A DNA stretch of 64,000 nucleotides, taken from NCBI GenBank assembly GCA_006226375.1, contig SBHC01000084.1, forward strand, positions 1 to 64,000, read 5' to 3'. This DNA is from Deltaproteobacteria bacterium (GTDB lineage: Bacteria; Myxococcota_C; UBA6777). A program made the position numbers and the translations under genes. Positions 1 through 7,699 of this stretch are shown piece by piece; the stretch's first letter is position 1, and the number at the start of each line of letters is the position of its first letter. Under the pieces are notes generated by a model. That model did no database searches, was not told where the DNA came from, and saw only the letters and a list, made by a program, of their open reading frames with translations.

Positions 1-1559
1 TGTACCATGGTACAAAACTGTTAGGCCAAGGTAACCAGGCCCGCTTCAATTTTACGATCATTGACAGAGATTTGGAGTTAGCCATTTACGAGTTTGCTCC
101 AGGAAATCAACTGCTCAAAGACCACCAAGGGATTCAATGCGTTGGATTTACAGGAGATCTAAGTCCCTTTTGGAGTTGGCAAACGATCAATTCTAAAGTC
201 GGAACAACATACAACGAAAACTTTCAAAACCCTGAGGCTTACCAAGAAAAAAGATGGTTACTTCAGTGTGAAAGCTGCGGAACTTGGACACAATTTGTTG
301 AAGAACCTAGCGATAACGAGCTAAGTTGTGGATATTGTGAATCACTCCTTCATAGTGAGGAAGCAAAACTATGTGTTGTGCCAACAGCTTTTTGCTCTGA
401 CTTTAAGCATACTAAAGTCACACCAGCAACAGAACTACGAAATCAATCACACGTCTCTCAGGCAGAAGATCAGCCGCCAACTCTAGCTCTAGAGCCTCAT
501 ACGAATCTGCGCTCTGCAATGATTTCAGGAGTCCGCACATTCAAAGTAAATCCGGGCATTGACAAGGAAGGTTTTACTGCAGAAAGAAGAGAGCGCAAAC
601 TTCGCCTAAAGAACTATCAGGGCCAGTATCGAAGTTATAAACTTGAGCATCAACATATTCTTGAATCTCTTACAGAGCGAGGAAGTACAACTCCGATTGC
701 TAGCCCTTCAGAATTTAAGAACGCCTGGCTCTTGGCCCCGAAAGTTACGGATGCATTATTCCTCGCTCCCCAAAGCATCCCAAGTGGACTGAGGCTTATT
801 AGTGATGAGCAGATAGATCAACCTCTCCGCACTGCGCTTATCTCTGCATTGCACTTATTTACAGACCGAGCTGCCCTTACACTAGACATAGACCCCGATG
901 AGTTTGAAAAAATAGAGCCTCGTGTTTACATAGATCCTGATACACAACAACGATTTCCTCTTTTGCAATTCACAGATCGACTACTGAATGGGGCTGGATA
1001 CTGTGTCAATCTTTATTCATTAGGAGTTTCCAAACTAAAGATTGTTGAAATCCTTCAAGACATTTTAGATGAACGCAATAATGAAACACAACTCTTGCTT
1101 TCACACCGCAAAAGATGTGAATCATCTTGCTATAACTGCATGCAGCGTTATGGAAATCGTCAATATCATGGGCTCCTTGACTGGCGATTAGGCATGGCCG
1201 TTTTGCGCTGCCTTTTAGACTCCACGTTTTCATGTGGACTTGACGGTAACTTTGCCTATCCAGAGATTCTTGATTGGGGTGAACAAGTAAAAGGAGGCTT
1301 ACAACAACTCCAAGCCTTGTTTGACGATGATGAGATAGAATCCACGCTTCATAACCTCGATGGCTTTCATTGGATAGAAATGAATAGCTGTATTGGATTT
1401 GTCGTGCACCCACTTTGGGACAAAGACGATCTGGGAGATAGTCGTTGCTTTGAAATATATGAAGAGTTGACCCAAAAGAAACATGTCCAGTTGATAAATT
1501 CGTTCCGGTTAACTCGTCGGCCGTTCCTGGTCCGGAAAGAACTAAGGAGCTTGACATGA
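1..1559 (+). CDS. DUF1998 (MrfA Zn-binding-like) C-terminal part of a helicase-type defence protein, 5' truncated by window edge
   Basis: The frame is open from the left edge (first full codon at base 3) to the TGA at 1557-1559, so the N-terminus lies outside the window. A TTG at 72 is in frame, but coding continues upstream of it. Numbering from that TTG, a zinc-ribbon-like set CESC...CGYC lies at residues 66-89. The C-terminal signature (FTDRLLNGAGY near 300, then CESSCYNC at 349-356, YGN and a following H) is that of DUF1998/MZB domains. These occur at the C-termini of DEAD/DEAH helicases such as MrfA and DruE, and in DrmB-type defence proteins. The stop overlaps the next ATG by 4 bp (ATGA), so the two genes are coupled. 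The helicase motor itself is not visible, so the protein class is inferred from the tail only. The gene is AT-rich relative to DNA after about 3.2 kb. Confidence 0.75.
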   Translation, partial: YHGTKLLGQGNQARFNFTIIDRDLELAIYEFAPGNQLLKDHQGIQCVGFTGDLSPFWSWQTINSKVGTTYNENFQNPEAYQEKRWLLQCESCGTWTQFVEEPSDNELSCGYCESLLHSEEAKLCVVPTAFCSDFKHTKVTPATELRNQSHVSQAEDQPPTLALEPHTNLRSAMISGVRTFKVNPGIDKEGFTAERRERKLRLKNYQGQYRSYKLEHQHILESLTERGSTTPIASPSEFKNAWLLAPKVTDALFLAPQSIPSGLRLISDEQIDQPLRTALISALHLFTDRAALTLDIDPDEFEKIEPRVYIDPDTQQRFPLLQFTDRLLNGAGYCVNLYSLGVSKLKIVEILQDILDERNNETQLLLSHRKRCESSCYNCMQRYGNRQYHGLLDWRLGMAVLRCLLDSTFSCGLDGNFAYPEILDWGEQVKGGLQQLQALFDDDEIESTLHNLDGFHWIEMNSCIGFVVHPLWDKDDLGDSRCFEIYEELTQKKHVQLINSFRLTRRPFLVRKELRSLT

Positions 1560-2782
1560 TTCAGTCCATGCCCTCTCCCCCAAGAAAGTTTCACCCACCA
1601 GACTCTCTGTCTCCTTCGCGGCTAGGAATATTTTGGCCCGACGTGGAAAACAATGAACACTGCAAGTTGAGAGCGCTTATTTCAACTCACAAATATCCCA
1701 AACTCGTTAAGAGCCCTTTTGCCATAGCAGGTTCACTCCTACATAAGTGGGTTGAAAGCTCTTGGAAAGTTGAGACTGAAGATGAACTCATCCCCTTGTT
1801 AGCTCAGTTGAAAATGAAAAATTCTTACCAAATTCTTGGTGTTTCTATTGAGCAAGCTTTTAGCAAAATACAATGGGTTAGAATGCGAAATCACTTCTTG
1901 CGTCTTGCAAAAGCAAGAATAGGAACTCACAGAACAAAGCAAAGCCAAGAAAGTCGGCCTACCCCTACAAAGCATCAGCCACTCTCAAACAGTGGGCTAT
2001 ATTCAGAATACCTCCTATGTTCTCCAAATCCTGGGTTCAAGCTTAGAGGTATCGTGGACGAACTTTACGTCCAAGACGACTGTATGACAATAACTGATTT
2101 CAAGTCTGGTAATGTGATACTTCCGAGCGGAGAACTAAAGCCTTTGATGGAAGGTCAACTAAATTTATACGGTTTGATTGCTCGTGAACACGGTTATAAA
2201 CCTGAAGTGTACCTACAACTCATTGGCTCAGGTTCTTCAACAAGAACGTGGATGTTTGATGACTTTGCTGAAGCAAGTGCTCGTAAACTTGTCGAACATT
2301 TCCAAGACTATCTATCTCAAGAACTTGAAGTTGATGAGCTTTCTAAGCCTGGTCCTGACTGCTGGACATGCAACTTACGCCATCTTTGTTTTCATTACCA
2401 ACAAATCGCCCCTGAGTGGTGGAGTGATCCACCAGAGTGGGCTCTGGAGCATCGATGGCTAGGAATTCCAGCGGACTTATGGGGAACGATTACATCCATA
2501 GTTCATAAAAATAATATGTTCAGGATTCGATTGCTGTTACCCAATGGAAAGTTAAGCGAAATTAAGGGATTAACAGAAGAACAACTTCAATGCGATGATG
2601 GGTCTCATTTGGAAAAAGGACAAACAGCCTGGTTCTTTAACCTCATTCGAAATCAACAGAATAAGAATAGTCACAATTTCAATGTGTCTGGATACAAGCC
2701 CCATCAGCGAGCCTGGTCACTAACGATTTTCTATGGTGAGACAAACAATGTGGACTTGGATTCCTCACTCAAAAGTTCCTGA
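1556..2782 (+). CDS. Cas4/RecB-like PD-(D/E)XK nuclease with probable Fe-S cluster
   Basis: This 408-aa protein starts at an ATG that overlaps the upstream stop and has AAGGAG six bases before it. The N-terminal part has a conserved-looking His at 63. The nuclease core shows GIVDEL (Asp168), TDFKSG (Asp181, Lys183) and a QxxxY-type motif (EGQLNLYGL, Gln201), the pattern of Cas4/AddB/RecB nucleases. Three C-terminal cysteines in C-x2-C-x5-C (269, 272, 278) plus an N-terminal Cys36 match the four ligands of the Cas4/AddB iron-sulfur cluster. A beta-rich tail (about 300-390) could be an OB-like domain. No Cas genes or repeats are present, so it is not part of a visible CRISPR system. It most likely acts with the upstream DUF1998 protein in nucleic-acid processing or phage defence (inference). 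Confidence 0.8.
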   Translation: MIQSMPSPPRKFHPPDSLSPSRLGIFWPDVENNEHCKLRALISTHKYPKLVKSPFAIAGSLLHKWVESSWKVETEDELIPLLAQLKMKNSYQILGVSIEQAFSKIQWVRMRNHFLRLAKARIGTHRTKQSQESRPTPTKHQPLSNSGLYSEYLLCSPNPGFKLRGIVDELYVQDDCMTITDFKSGNVILPSGELKPLMEGQLNLYGLIAREHGYKPEVYLQLIGSGSSTRTWMFDDFAEASARKLVEHFQDYLSQELEVDELSKPGPDCWTCNLRHLCFHYQQIAPEWWSDPPEWALEHRWLGIPADLWGTITSIVHKNNMFRIRLLLPNGKLSEIKGLTEEQLQCDDGSHLEKGQTAWFFNLIRNQQNKNSHNFNVSGYKPHQRAWSLTIFYGETNNVDLDSSLKSS

Positions 2783-3101
2783 ACTTGATGAAGACGGTGC
2801 ATCTTTACAGCAAATCGTTGTCCAGTTTTTGGAAGAACTCTCGTTACAAGAGAAGCACCCACCTCCAGAACCCCCAACAATACAGCCATTGCATGTAGGC
2901 CAGTGGGTTCACTACAGGGACGAACCTCACCTAGAGGGCCGGATCCAGGGGGTTTATCCCATCCATTCAGGAACAAGATGGAGGATTGTTATCGATTTTG
3001 GAGAGCCTGCTCCCAACCAAAGTTCAGACGACTACAAACGGAGAAAAGGTTCTGTGGTAATGGCTGAAAATCTGTATCCGCACGAAAGAGAGCGTTCTTG
3101 A
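2748..3101 (+). CDS. small unknown protein, third gene of the helicase-nuclease operon
   Basis: The protein is 117 aa if it starts at the ATG at 2748, which has GGTGAG seven bases upstream. An in-frame ATG at 2733 would add five residues but has no ribosome site. It overlaps the end of the nuclease gene by 35 bp, so it is translationally coupled and belongs to the same operon. The N-terminal half is acidic and Pro-rich. The C-terminal half (LHVGQWVHYRDEP..., WRIVIDFGEP..., AENLYP) looks like a small beta-barrel of SH3/KOW type, as seen in helicase-associated domains. I do not recognise a named family. Composition is AT-rich like its two partners. Confidence 0.6.
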   Translation: MWTWIPHSKVPELDEDGASLQQIVVQFLEELSLQEKHPPPEPPTIQPLHVGQWVHYRDEPHLEGRIQGVYPIHSGTRWRIVIDFGEPAPNQSSDDYKRRKGSVVMAENLYPHERERS

Positions 3102-3221
3102 AAAACCAATGAGGTGGTCCACTCTTGTGAGGTCAATCATACTCTCACCAAAAGGAGAAGGACTTCGATATGCATAATCCGGGGCAAGTCGATCACCGAT
3201 TCTGGGCGAAGCAAAACAAAG

Positions 3222-3686
3222 TCAAGTAGAGGGAAGTTCGATGGGAGAGAAGTTGCCGGCAGAGAGAGCCTTGCGAATGCCTTTGGCAGTTTTTCGTCCC
3301 ATCCGCACCAACAAGGGCTTGAGGAGAGGCTCAAACCACGCACCGAGTCCAAGCATCGATAGCTCCGCAACGTAGCGAATGTGAGTTCCTTGGGCAGTTT
3401 TCACAAACGTGATGGTGTCGATCGCGTGAAGATTGTCTGCGTCACCTTCCAACACGACCTGGAACGGTGGTGAAAACTCCTTGATGGTGTAGGTCATGGG
3501 AACGGAGCGTCCCCAGAAGGAAACCTCCAAGGAAAAGACGGTTCCCTCGCCAACCGGTCCAGGCGTTTCCTTTTCCGCAGCAACAATCCCAGGATCCCAC
3601 TCGGGAATCGTGCGAAAGTCAGAGATATAACGGAAAACATCTTCCAGGGGCTGTGCAACTTCGATTGTTTCTTCCAGACGAACCAT
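3222..3686 (-). CDS. SRPBCC (polyketide cyclase/START-like) protein
   Basis: The protein is 154 aa. The chosen ATG at 3686 has AAGGAG six bases upstream; longer in-frame starts up to 3857 lack one. The N-terminus (VRLEETIEVAQPLEDVFRYI), the WDPGI segment, strands with GTVFSLEVSFWG and a long C-terminal helix are typical of the SRPBCC hydrophobic-ligand-binding fold (Polyketide_cyc2). The ligand cannot be told from sequence. It lies alone on the minus strand, divergent from the sigma-factor gene at 3934, and is the first gene with ordinary host composition after the AT-rich left end. Confidence 0.75.
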   Translation of the reverse strand: MVRLEETIEVAQPLEDVFRYISDFRTIPEWDPGIVAAEKETPGPVGEGTVFSLEVSFWGRSVPMTYTIKEFSPPFQVVLEGDADNLHAIDTITFVKTAQGTHIRYVAELSMLGLGAWFEPLLKPLLVRMGRKTAKGIRKALSAGNFSPIELPST

Positions 3687-3933
3687 AGGTAACTCCTTCA
3701 TACCAAGTTCTTTGCACTCCAAGGAACACAACGACTTCCCCAAGCATTCCAGGATAGCCCCTACCTCTTCGCGAGAAGTGAGGTTCCAGAAAAATGAATC
3801 CAACCTATCGAAGGGCACCGGATGGAGAGCTGGCAGAAAAAGAAAACAATCGAGCAAAGAATTGGGAGTTGGTTGCGTCTAGTCGGTTGCAGATTGTGTT
3901 GGAACCCAAGCCATCGTAGAATCGGAGGCGAAG

Positions 3934-5265
3934 ATGCTTACCCTGGAAAACACCGAAGCCATGACGTCCATCCCATTGAAGCCGAAACCATCCATTGACT
4001 TTGCGAGTCACCGAGCGGTGATGGTCCGTTGGATCTCCAGCAAGGTCCCCCACTCGTCGGATGCAGAGGACATCGTCCAAAGGGCGCTGCTGCGGGCTCA
4101 TCAAAACCAACACCAGCTAGAGAAGCCCTCCGCGGCCAAAGCCTGGCTTCGCAGTATCGTGCTTCGTGAGTACGTGTCATGGCAACGGACCTACTACAAC
4201 AGAAGCATCCGAGAGCCCCTTTTACCGGAAATGTCCGACCCATCGAGCCAAAGCCTTCCCGAAGAGCAAGTCGCTCAAAAGGAGCTACAACTCCACATAC
4301 AAGAAGCTATCCAAAGCCTACCGCCGCACGAACGAGTGGTGGTGGAAGCCTTCTATCTCCAGGACCTGAGCTACGCCGAAATTGCCGAGCAGCACAACAC
4401 CACACCCAGCGCGATTGCCAGCCGCTTACACAAAGCGAGGCTTCGCTTGCGAGACAAACTCAACCGCTTGCTGCATGGGTTCACCTACTCAGGAGCCGCT
4501 CAAAAAACCACGTTGGGCCTTCTCTTCTCGGAAGCCATTGCCTTCCTTTTGATCATGCTCGCGGTGATGTTTCCCTTCGCCCTGGTAAAGGGTGCTTCGC
4601 TGGGCTTGCAGCGTTCACCCCAAACGGACCGAAGATACGCCTGGTTTGTTGTTGCATCGTTGGTTGGGATCGGTTTCTTTTCGTGGAAGTTGAGCCTGGG
4701 ATTTCTGGTGTTTCTCTCTGGTGTACTGGGTCTGGTCGAAAGCATCGCGTTGGGTCTGGAATCCAAACAACCTGCCCAACGCAAAGCGGCTCGATGGCTC
4801 TTTGGTCTGAGCGGCACCTTGCTTTCCATCGCCCTTCTTTCTCGTTACAGCGGCCCCATGAGCTTGTGCACGCTCGCTTGGATTGTCTACCTGATGACCA
4901 TGGTCTTTGCCGCGATGTTTGCAGCACGTGGGCTATCCGCCCTCTTCGTCTGGCTCGTTGAGCAAAGGAAAGAAGCCTCCCGACAAGCTGGCGTACTCTT
5001 TGGATTGAGTGTGGCTTGTGGAGCCATCACCTGCACTTTGTATGTGGGAGCACTTGGGCCCAAAGTGGCGTTTGTGATCGCGCACCTTCCCTTTGTGATT
5101 CTAATGATGGCGGGGCTCTACATTGTATTGGAGAGTTTGTTCAATGCAGTTTGGTTGATGTACGCCAAGGTTACCCGAGTCCCCGCTCTTTATCTTATGC
5201 AGGCTCTTGTCGGAGCCGCCATCATCATGGCAAGTCTGTACCTGAACACTGGAACGATTGTCTAA
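3934..5265 (+). CDS. ECF-type RNA polymerase sigma factor fused to a multi-pass membrane domain
   Basis: The protein is 443 aa, with GGAGG five bases before the ATG. Residues about 25-95 match sigma region 2 (SSDAEDIVQRALLRAH, then AKAWLRSIVLREY). Residues about 125-175 match region 4, with a clear helix-turn-helix (LSYAEIAEQHNTTPSAIASR). A normal ECF factor would end near residue 180. This one continues into about 260 residues with six to eight hydrophobic segments (for example LLIMLAVMFPFALV, LGFLVFLSGVLGLV, VALIVYLM-like and FVILMMAGLYIVLE stretches). A membrane-tethered sigma factor could be released by proteolysis or could sense the envelope directly without a separate anti-sigma (inference). 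No frameshift separates the two halves. No anti-sigma gene follows; the next gene is an aldolase 22 bp downstream. Confidence 0.8.
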   Translation: MLTLENTEAMTSIPLKPKPSIDFASHRAVMVRWISSKVPHSSDAEDIVQRALLRAHQNQHQLEKPSAAKAWLRSIVLREYVSWQRTYYNRSIREPLLPEMSDPSSQSLPEEQVAQKELQLHIQEAIQSLPPHERVVVEAFYLQDLSYAEIAEQHNTTPSAIASRLHKARLRLRDKLNRLLHGFTYSGAAQKTTLGLLFSEAIAFLLIMLAVMFPFALVKGASLGLQRSPQTDRRYAWFVVASLVGIGFFSWKLSLGFLVFLSGVLGLVESIALGLESKQPAQRKAARWLFGLSGTLLSIALLSRYSGPMSLCTLAWIVYLMTMVFAAMFAARGLSALFVWLVEQRKEASRQAGVLFGLSVACGAITCTLYVGALGPKVAFVIAHLPFVILMMAGLYIVLESLFNAVWLMYAKVTRVPALYLMQALVGAAIIMASLYLNTGTIV

Positions 5266-5287
5266 CAACCGTAGGAGAGAGCGCGGC

Positions 5288-5938
5288 ATGGCATTGTATG
5301 TAGACAGCCCTTGGATCGAAGAAGTGGAACAAGCTGTAGAATGGGGCGTTGTAGAGGGTGTAACCACCAATCCAGCCTTGCTCGCCAAAGTAGAGACTCC
5401 CAACAACAAGACCCTTTCGGGGTTGTCGCGAGCGCTCCAACACAAAGGTCTTGTGTTTTACCAGCCCACAGCCGAAACGAACGAGGCACGCTTGCAACAG
5501 ATTCATGCGATGAATCGAGAGGTCGGGATGGGCTTGCTCGGCGTAAAGTTACCTTGCAACCCGGCTCACCTGAAGCTGGCGAAGAGCCTCCTCGAAAGCA
5601 ACTATGTAGTGGGCATGACGGCAGTTTTTTCGCCGGGTCAAGTCGCCCTGGCATGTGCTGTGGGTGCCCAGTATGTGTTGCCCTACGTCAACCGCAGCAC
5701 CCGGCTACTGGGCGATGGACCTGAGTTAATCCGTCAGATGCGGACAGTGATTGATTCCATGGGAAGCCAAACGCAGATCATCGCGGCGAGCATCAAATCT
5801 CCAGAAGAAGCCTACGACACTCTCGCAGCAGGCGCACATCACCTCACCCTCCCCTTCAATGTACTCAAGGAGATGGCCCAACACCCGCTGACAGAGCAAG
5901 CCATCGAAGACTTTGCCAAAGCAGCCAAGGACAAATAG
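5288..5938 (+). CDS. transaldolase-family aldolase (fructose-6-phosphate aldolase/TalC-like)
   Basis: The protein is 216 aa, the size of the short transaldolase/FSA subfamily. It starts at the ATG at 5288 after TAGGAGAG; a TTG at 5258 overlaps the previous stop and is unlikely. The N-terminus (LYVDSPWIEEV, VEGVTTNPALLAK) is the family signature. Lys in LLGVKLPC is the expected Schiff-base lysine, followed by GMTAVFSPGQ and YVLPYVNRSTRL. It would catalyse aldol cleavage/formation of a C6 or C7 sugar phosphate in the cytoplasm. FSA and transaldolase activities cannot be separated from sequence alone. Convergent with mutM, with a 6-bp gap. Confidence 0.85.
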   Translation: MALYVDSPWIEEVEQAVEWGVVEGVTTNPALLAKVETPNNKTLSGLSRALQHKGLVFYQPTAETNEARLQQIHAMNREVGMGLLGVKLPCNPAHLKLAKSLLESNYVVGMTAVFSPGQVALACAVGAQYVLPYVNRSTRLLGDGPELIRQMRTVIDSMGSQTQIIAASIKSPEEAYDTLAAGAHHLTLPFNVLKEMAQHPLTEQAIEDFAKAAKDK

Positions 5939-5944
5939 CGCCCG

Positions 5945-6802
5945 CTACTTTTGACAGGTGGGACAGTAGTGAGTCCCGCGACCCGCCACAACGATCTTTA
6001 CAATGGGTGTCTCACACACTTTGCAGGGCATCCCTTCGCGCTGGTACACATAGAGCTGCTGCTGCATGGTGCCGCGCAGTCCCTCTGCGTTCACATAGTC
6101 GCTGACAGACACCCCACCAAAAGCGATGCCACGTTCCAACACTTCACGACTGTGTTCAACCACACGCCCCAACGCTTTTTTGGAAATTCGGCCGGCCTTT
6201 CGCTTGGGTCGAATGCCTGAGAGAAACAGCGTCTCGTCCACATAGATGTTCCCCAGACCAGCCACCACCTTTTGGTCCAGCAGGATGGACTTAATGGTGC
6301 TCCCTGAGCGACGCTGGCAGATGTCGCGAAGCATTTGTGCGTTGAAGGCCTCATCCCAAGGCTCGGGACCGAGGGTTCGCCAAAAAGAGTCGCTGTTCAG
6401 ATCATCGGAGCGAACCAACTTCAGGTAGCCAAACTTCCTCTGATCGTTAAAGTACAACGTCCCTTGATCACCAAACTCCAGGATCACCCGGGTATGGCTG
6501 TGCGGCAACGAAGCGTGAAGACTGTCATCGGGGTGACCGCCGCCTTCCCTCTCACCCGATCCTGCCACAAAGATCATCTGGCCGGTCATGCGAAGGTGGC
6601 CCAACATCGACCAACCGGACGACAACACGAGTCGGAGGCACTTCCCTCGCCGGTCCAGGCTCTCAATCGTTGCACCTGTTGCGTATTCAGGCTCGCCATC
6701 AAAGCAGCGGTCTTCCAAGATATCAATGTGAGAAAGGGTGGCTCCTACGAGAACCTTTTCCAAACCACGTCGTACAGTTTCAACCTCCGGTAACTCCGGC
6801 AT
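5945..6802 (-). CDS. mutM: formamidopyrimidine-DNA glycosylase
   Basis: The protein is 285 aa and starts MPELPEVETVRRGL, where Pro is the catalytic N-terminal residue after Met removal and Glu follows. AGAGGAG lies eight bases upstream. The C-terminus holds the expected zinc finger C-x2-C-x16-C-x2-C (Cys260, 263, 280, 283) with Arg275 in the AGRGTHYC loop. It excises 8-oxoguanine and Fapy lesions in base-excision repair. It is complete and of normal length. Convergent with the aldolase gene; the 363-bp region upstream is shared with the divergent sigma-factor operon. Confidence 0.96.
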   Translation of the reverse strand: MPELPEVETVRRGLEKVLVGATLSHIDILEDRCFDGEPEYATGATIESLDRRGKCLRLVLSSGWSMLGHLRMTGQMIFVAGSGEREGGGHPDDSLHASLPHSHTRVILEFGDQGTLYFNDQRKFGYLKLVRSDDLNSDSFWRTLGPEPWDEAFNAQMLRDICQRRSGSTIKSILLDQKVVAGLGNIYVDETLFLSGIRPKRKAGRISKKALGRVVEHSREVLERGIAFGGVSVSDYVNAEGLRGTMQQQLYVYQREGMPCKVCETPIVKIVVAGRGTHYCPTCQK

Positions 6803-6988
6803 GTTTGATGCTCCTCTTGGTTGCCCTCAAAACCCCAATTCCTACCGTGTTGTACCGGCAATCGAGGTCTCCTGCAACTGCCAAAGGTAGAATAAAACAC
6901 GTTCCACACTTGCTCCTTGCATGAGACCATCCCCACCCTACATGGGGTCTGAGACAAGAATCCGAAGCAAACGAGCCTTGGGTTACAA

Positions 6989-7018
6989 TTGACAAGGCTT
7001 TGAGGTGCCGACTATAAA
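6989..7018 (+). promoter_or_regulatory. sigma-70-type promoter for the sigma/DUF4384/caspase operon
   Basis: TTGACA (6989-6994) and TATAAA (7013-7018) are separated by 18 bp. Both boxes are near consensus. The expected transcript start near 7025 would give an untranslated leader of about 140 bases before the GTG at 7166. Confidence 0.6.
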
Positions 7019-7077
7019 CGGCTACAGCATACAGACACCTTGCAGTCCAAGGTGTTGCCAACATCCACGAAAATGGT

Positions 7078-7096
7078 TTGTGAACTTTTTTCACAA
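7078..7096. repeat. inverted repeat in the leader of the sigma-factor operon
   Basis: TTGTGAA and TTCACAA form a perfect 7-bp inverted repeat around CTTTT. It lies downstream of the predicted promoter and about 70 bp before the start codon, where it could act as an operator or as an RNA hairpin. The binding protein is unknown. Confidence 0.45.
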
Positions 7097-7165
7097 GATG
7101 ATGTGCAAGATTCAAATCCCCTACGACAATCCTTAGTGAAAGGTCTAGCGGCCTGAAGGACTTCT

Positions 7166-7699
7166 GTGAAACCCGAGAACTTAACGCTCTTCGAGGACTT
7201 TTACCGGCGCTACCGAGTGTATGTGCACGGGCTGTGTCGAAAGCGTTTCAGCAACATCGAAGATGTCCACGACTTGGAAGCCCTAATCTGGACAGAGATC
7301 CATCGTCACTTTGACCGGTTTCAACTGGAAGATGCCAGACCGCTCCTCCACAAGCTTGTCACTTGGCGGGCTCGTGATCTGTATCGCAAGCGGTACAAGG
7401 AGCGGGAACACTTTCCTGAGTTGAACCTGGAAGATGGAGAGCTGCTTCGAATGATGGAGGAGGTGATGCCAACTCGACCCCGTCATGATGAACGACTCAC
7501 CCTCGTCAAAGCTCTGCAAGGAGAGAATGAATTGGATCGGGCGCTTCTGTTTGGCCGCTACCTGGAAGGATTAACCTGGGAAGAATTAGCAGCTCGTCAC
7601 CAGATGCACAGGAATTCAGTACAAAAACGCTCCAAGGCCAGCCTGGAACGCTTGCGTGCGATGTTGGACGCTACCCCATCCGCCAAGGAGGCGACATGA
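7166..7699 (+). CDS. ECF-family RNA polymerase sigma factor
   Basis: The protein is 177 aa and starts at GTG. Region 2 covers about residues 8-75 (FEDFYRRYRVYVHGLC, LEALIWTEIHRHFDRF, LVTWRARDLYRKRY). Region 4 covers about 115-168, with helix-turn-helix LTWEELAARHQMHRNSVQKR. It overlaps the next gene by 4 bp (ATGA), and a caspase-like gene follows. This sigma, membrane-anchored DUF4384-like protein and caspase order is recurrent in Myxococcota. The middle gene probably serves as the sensor or anti-sigma partner (inference). Confidence 0.85.
   Translation: MKPENLTLFEDFYRRYRVYVHGLCRKRFSNIEDVHDLEALIWTEIHRHFDRFQLEDARPLLHKLVTWRARDLYRKRYKEREHFPELNLEDGELLRMMEEVMPTRPRHDERLTLVKALQGENELDRALLFGRYLEGLTWEELAARHQMHRNSVQKRSKASLERLRAMLDATPSAKEAT

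Larger units (their letters stand above)
6803..7165. other. intergenic region between mutM and the sigma/caspase operon
   Basis: This is a 363-bp divergent spacer. No convincing ORF is seen. It carries a good forward sigma-70-like promoter (6989-7018) and a 19-bp inverted repeat (7078-7096), described separately. I see no clear promoter for mutM. Confidence 0.6.

Noticed and set aside
1556-3101. CRISPR-Cas adaptation module because of the Cas4-like nuclease
   Set aside because: No cas1/cas2, no effector genes and no regularly spaced repeats are visible in the window.
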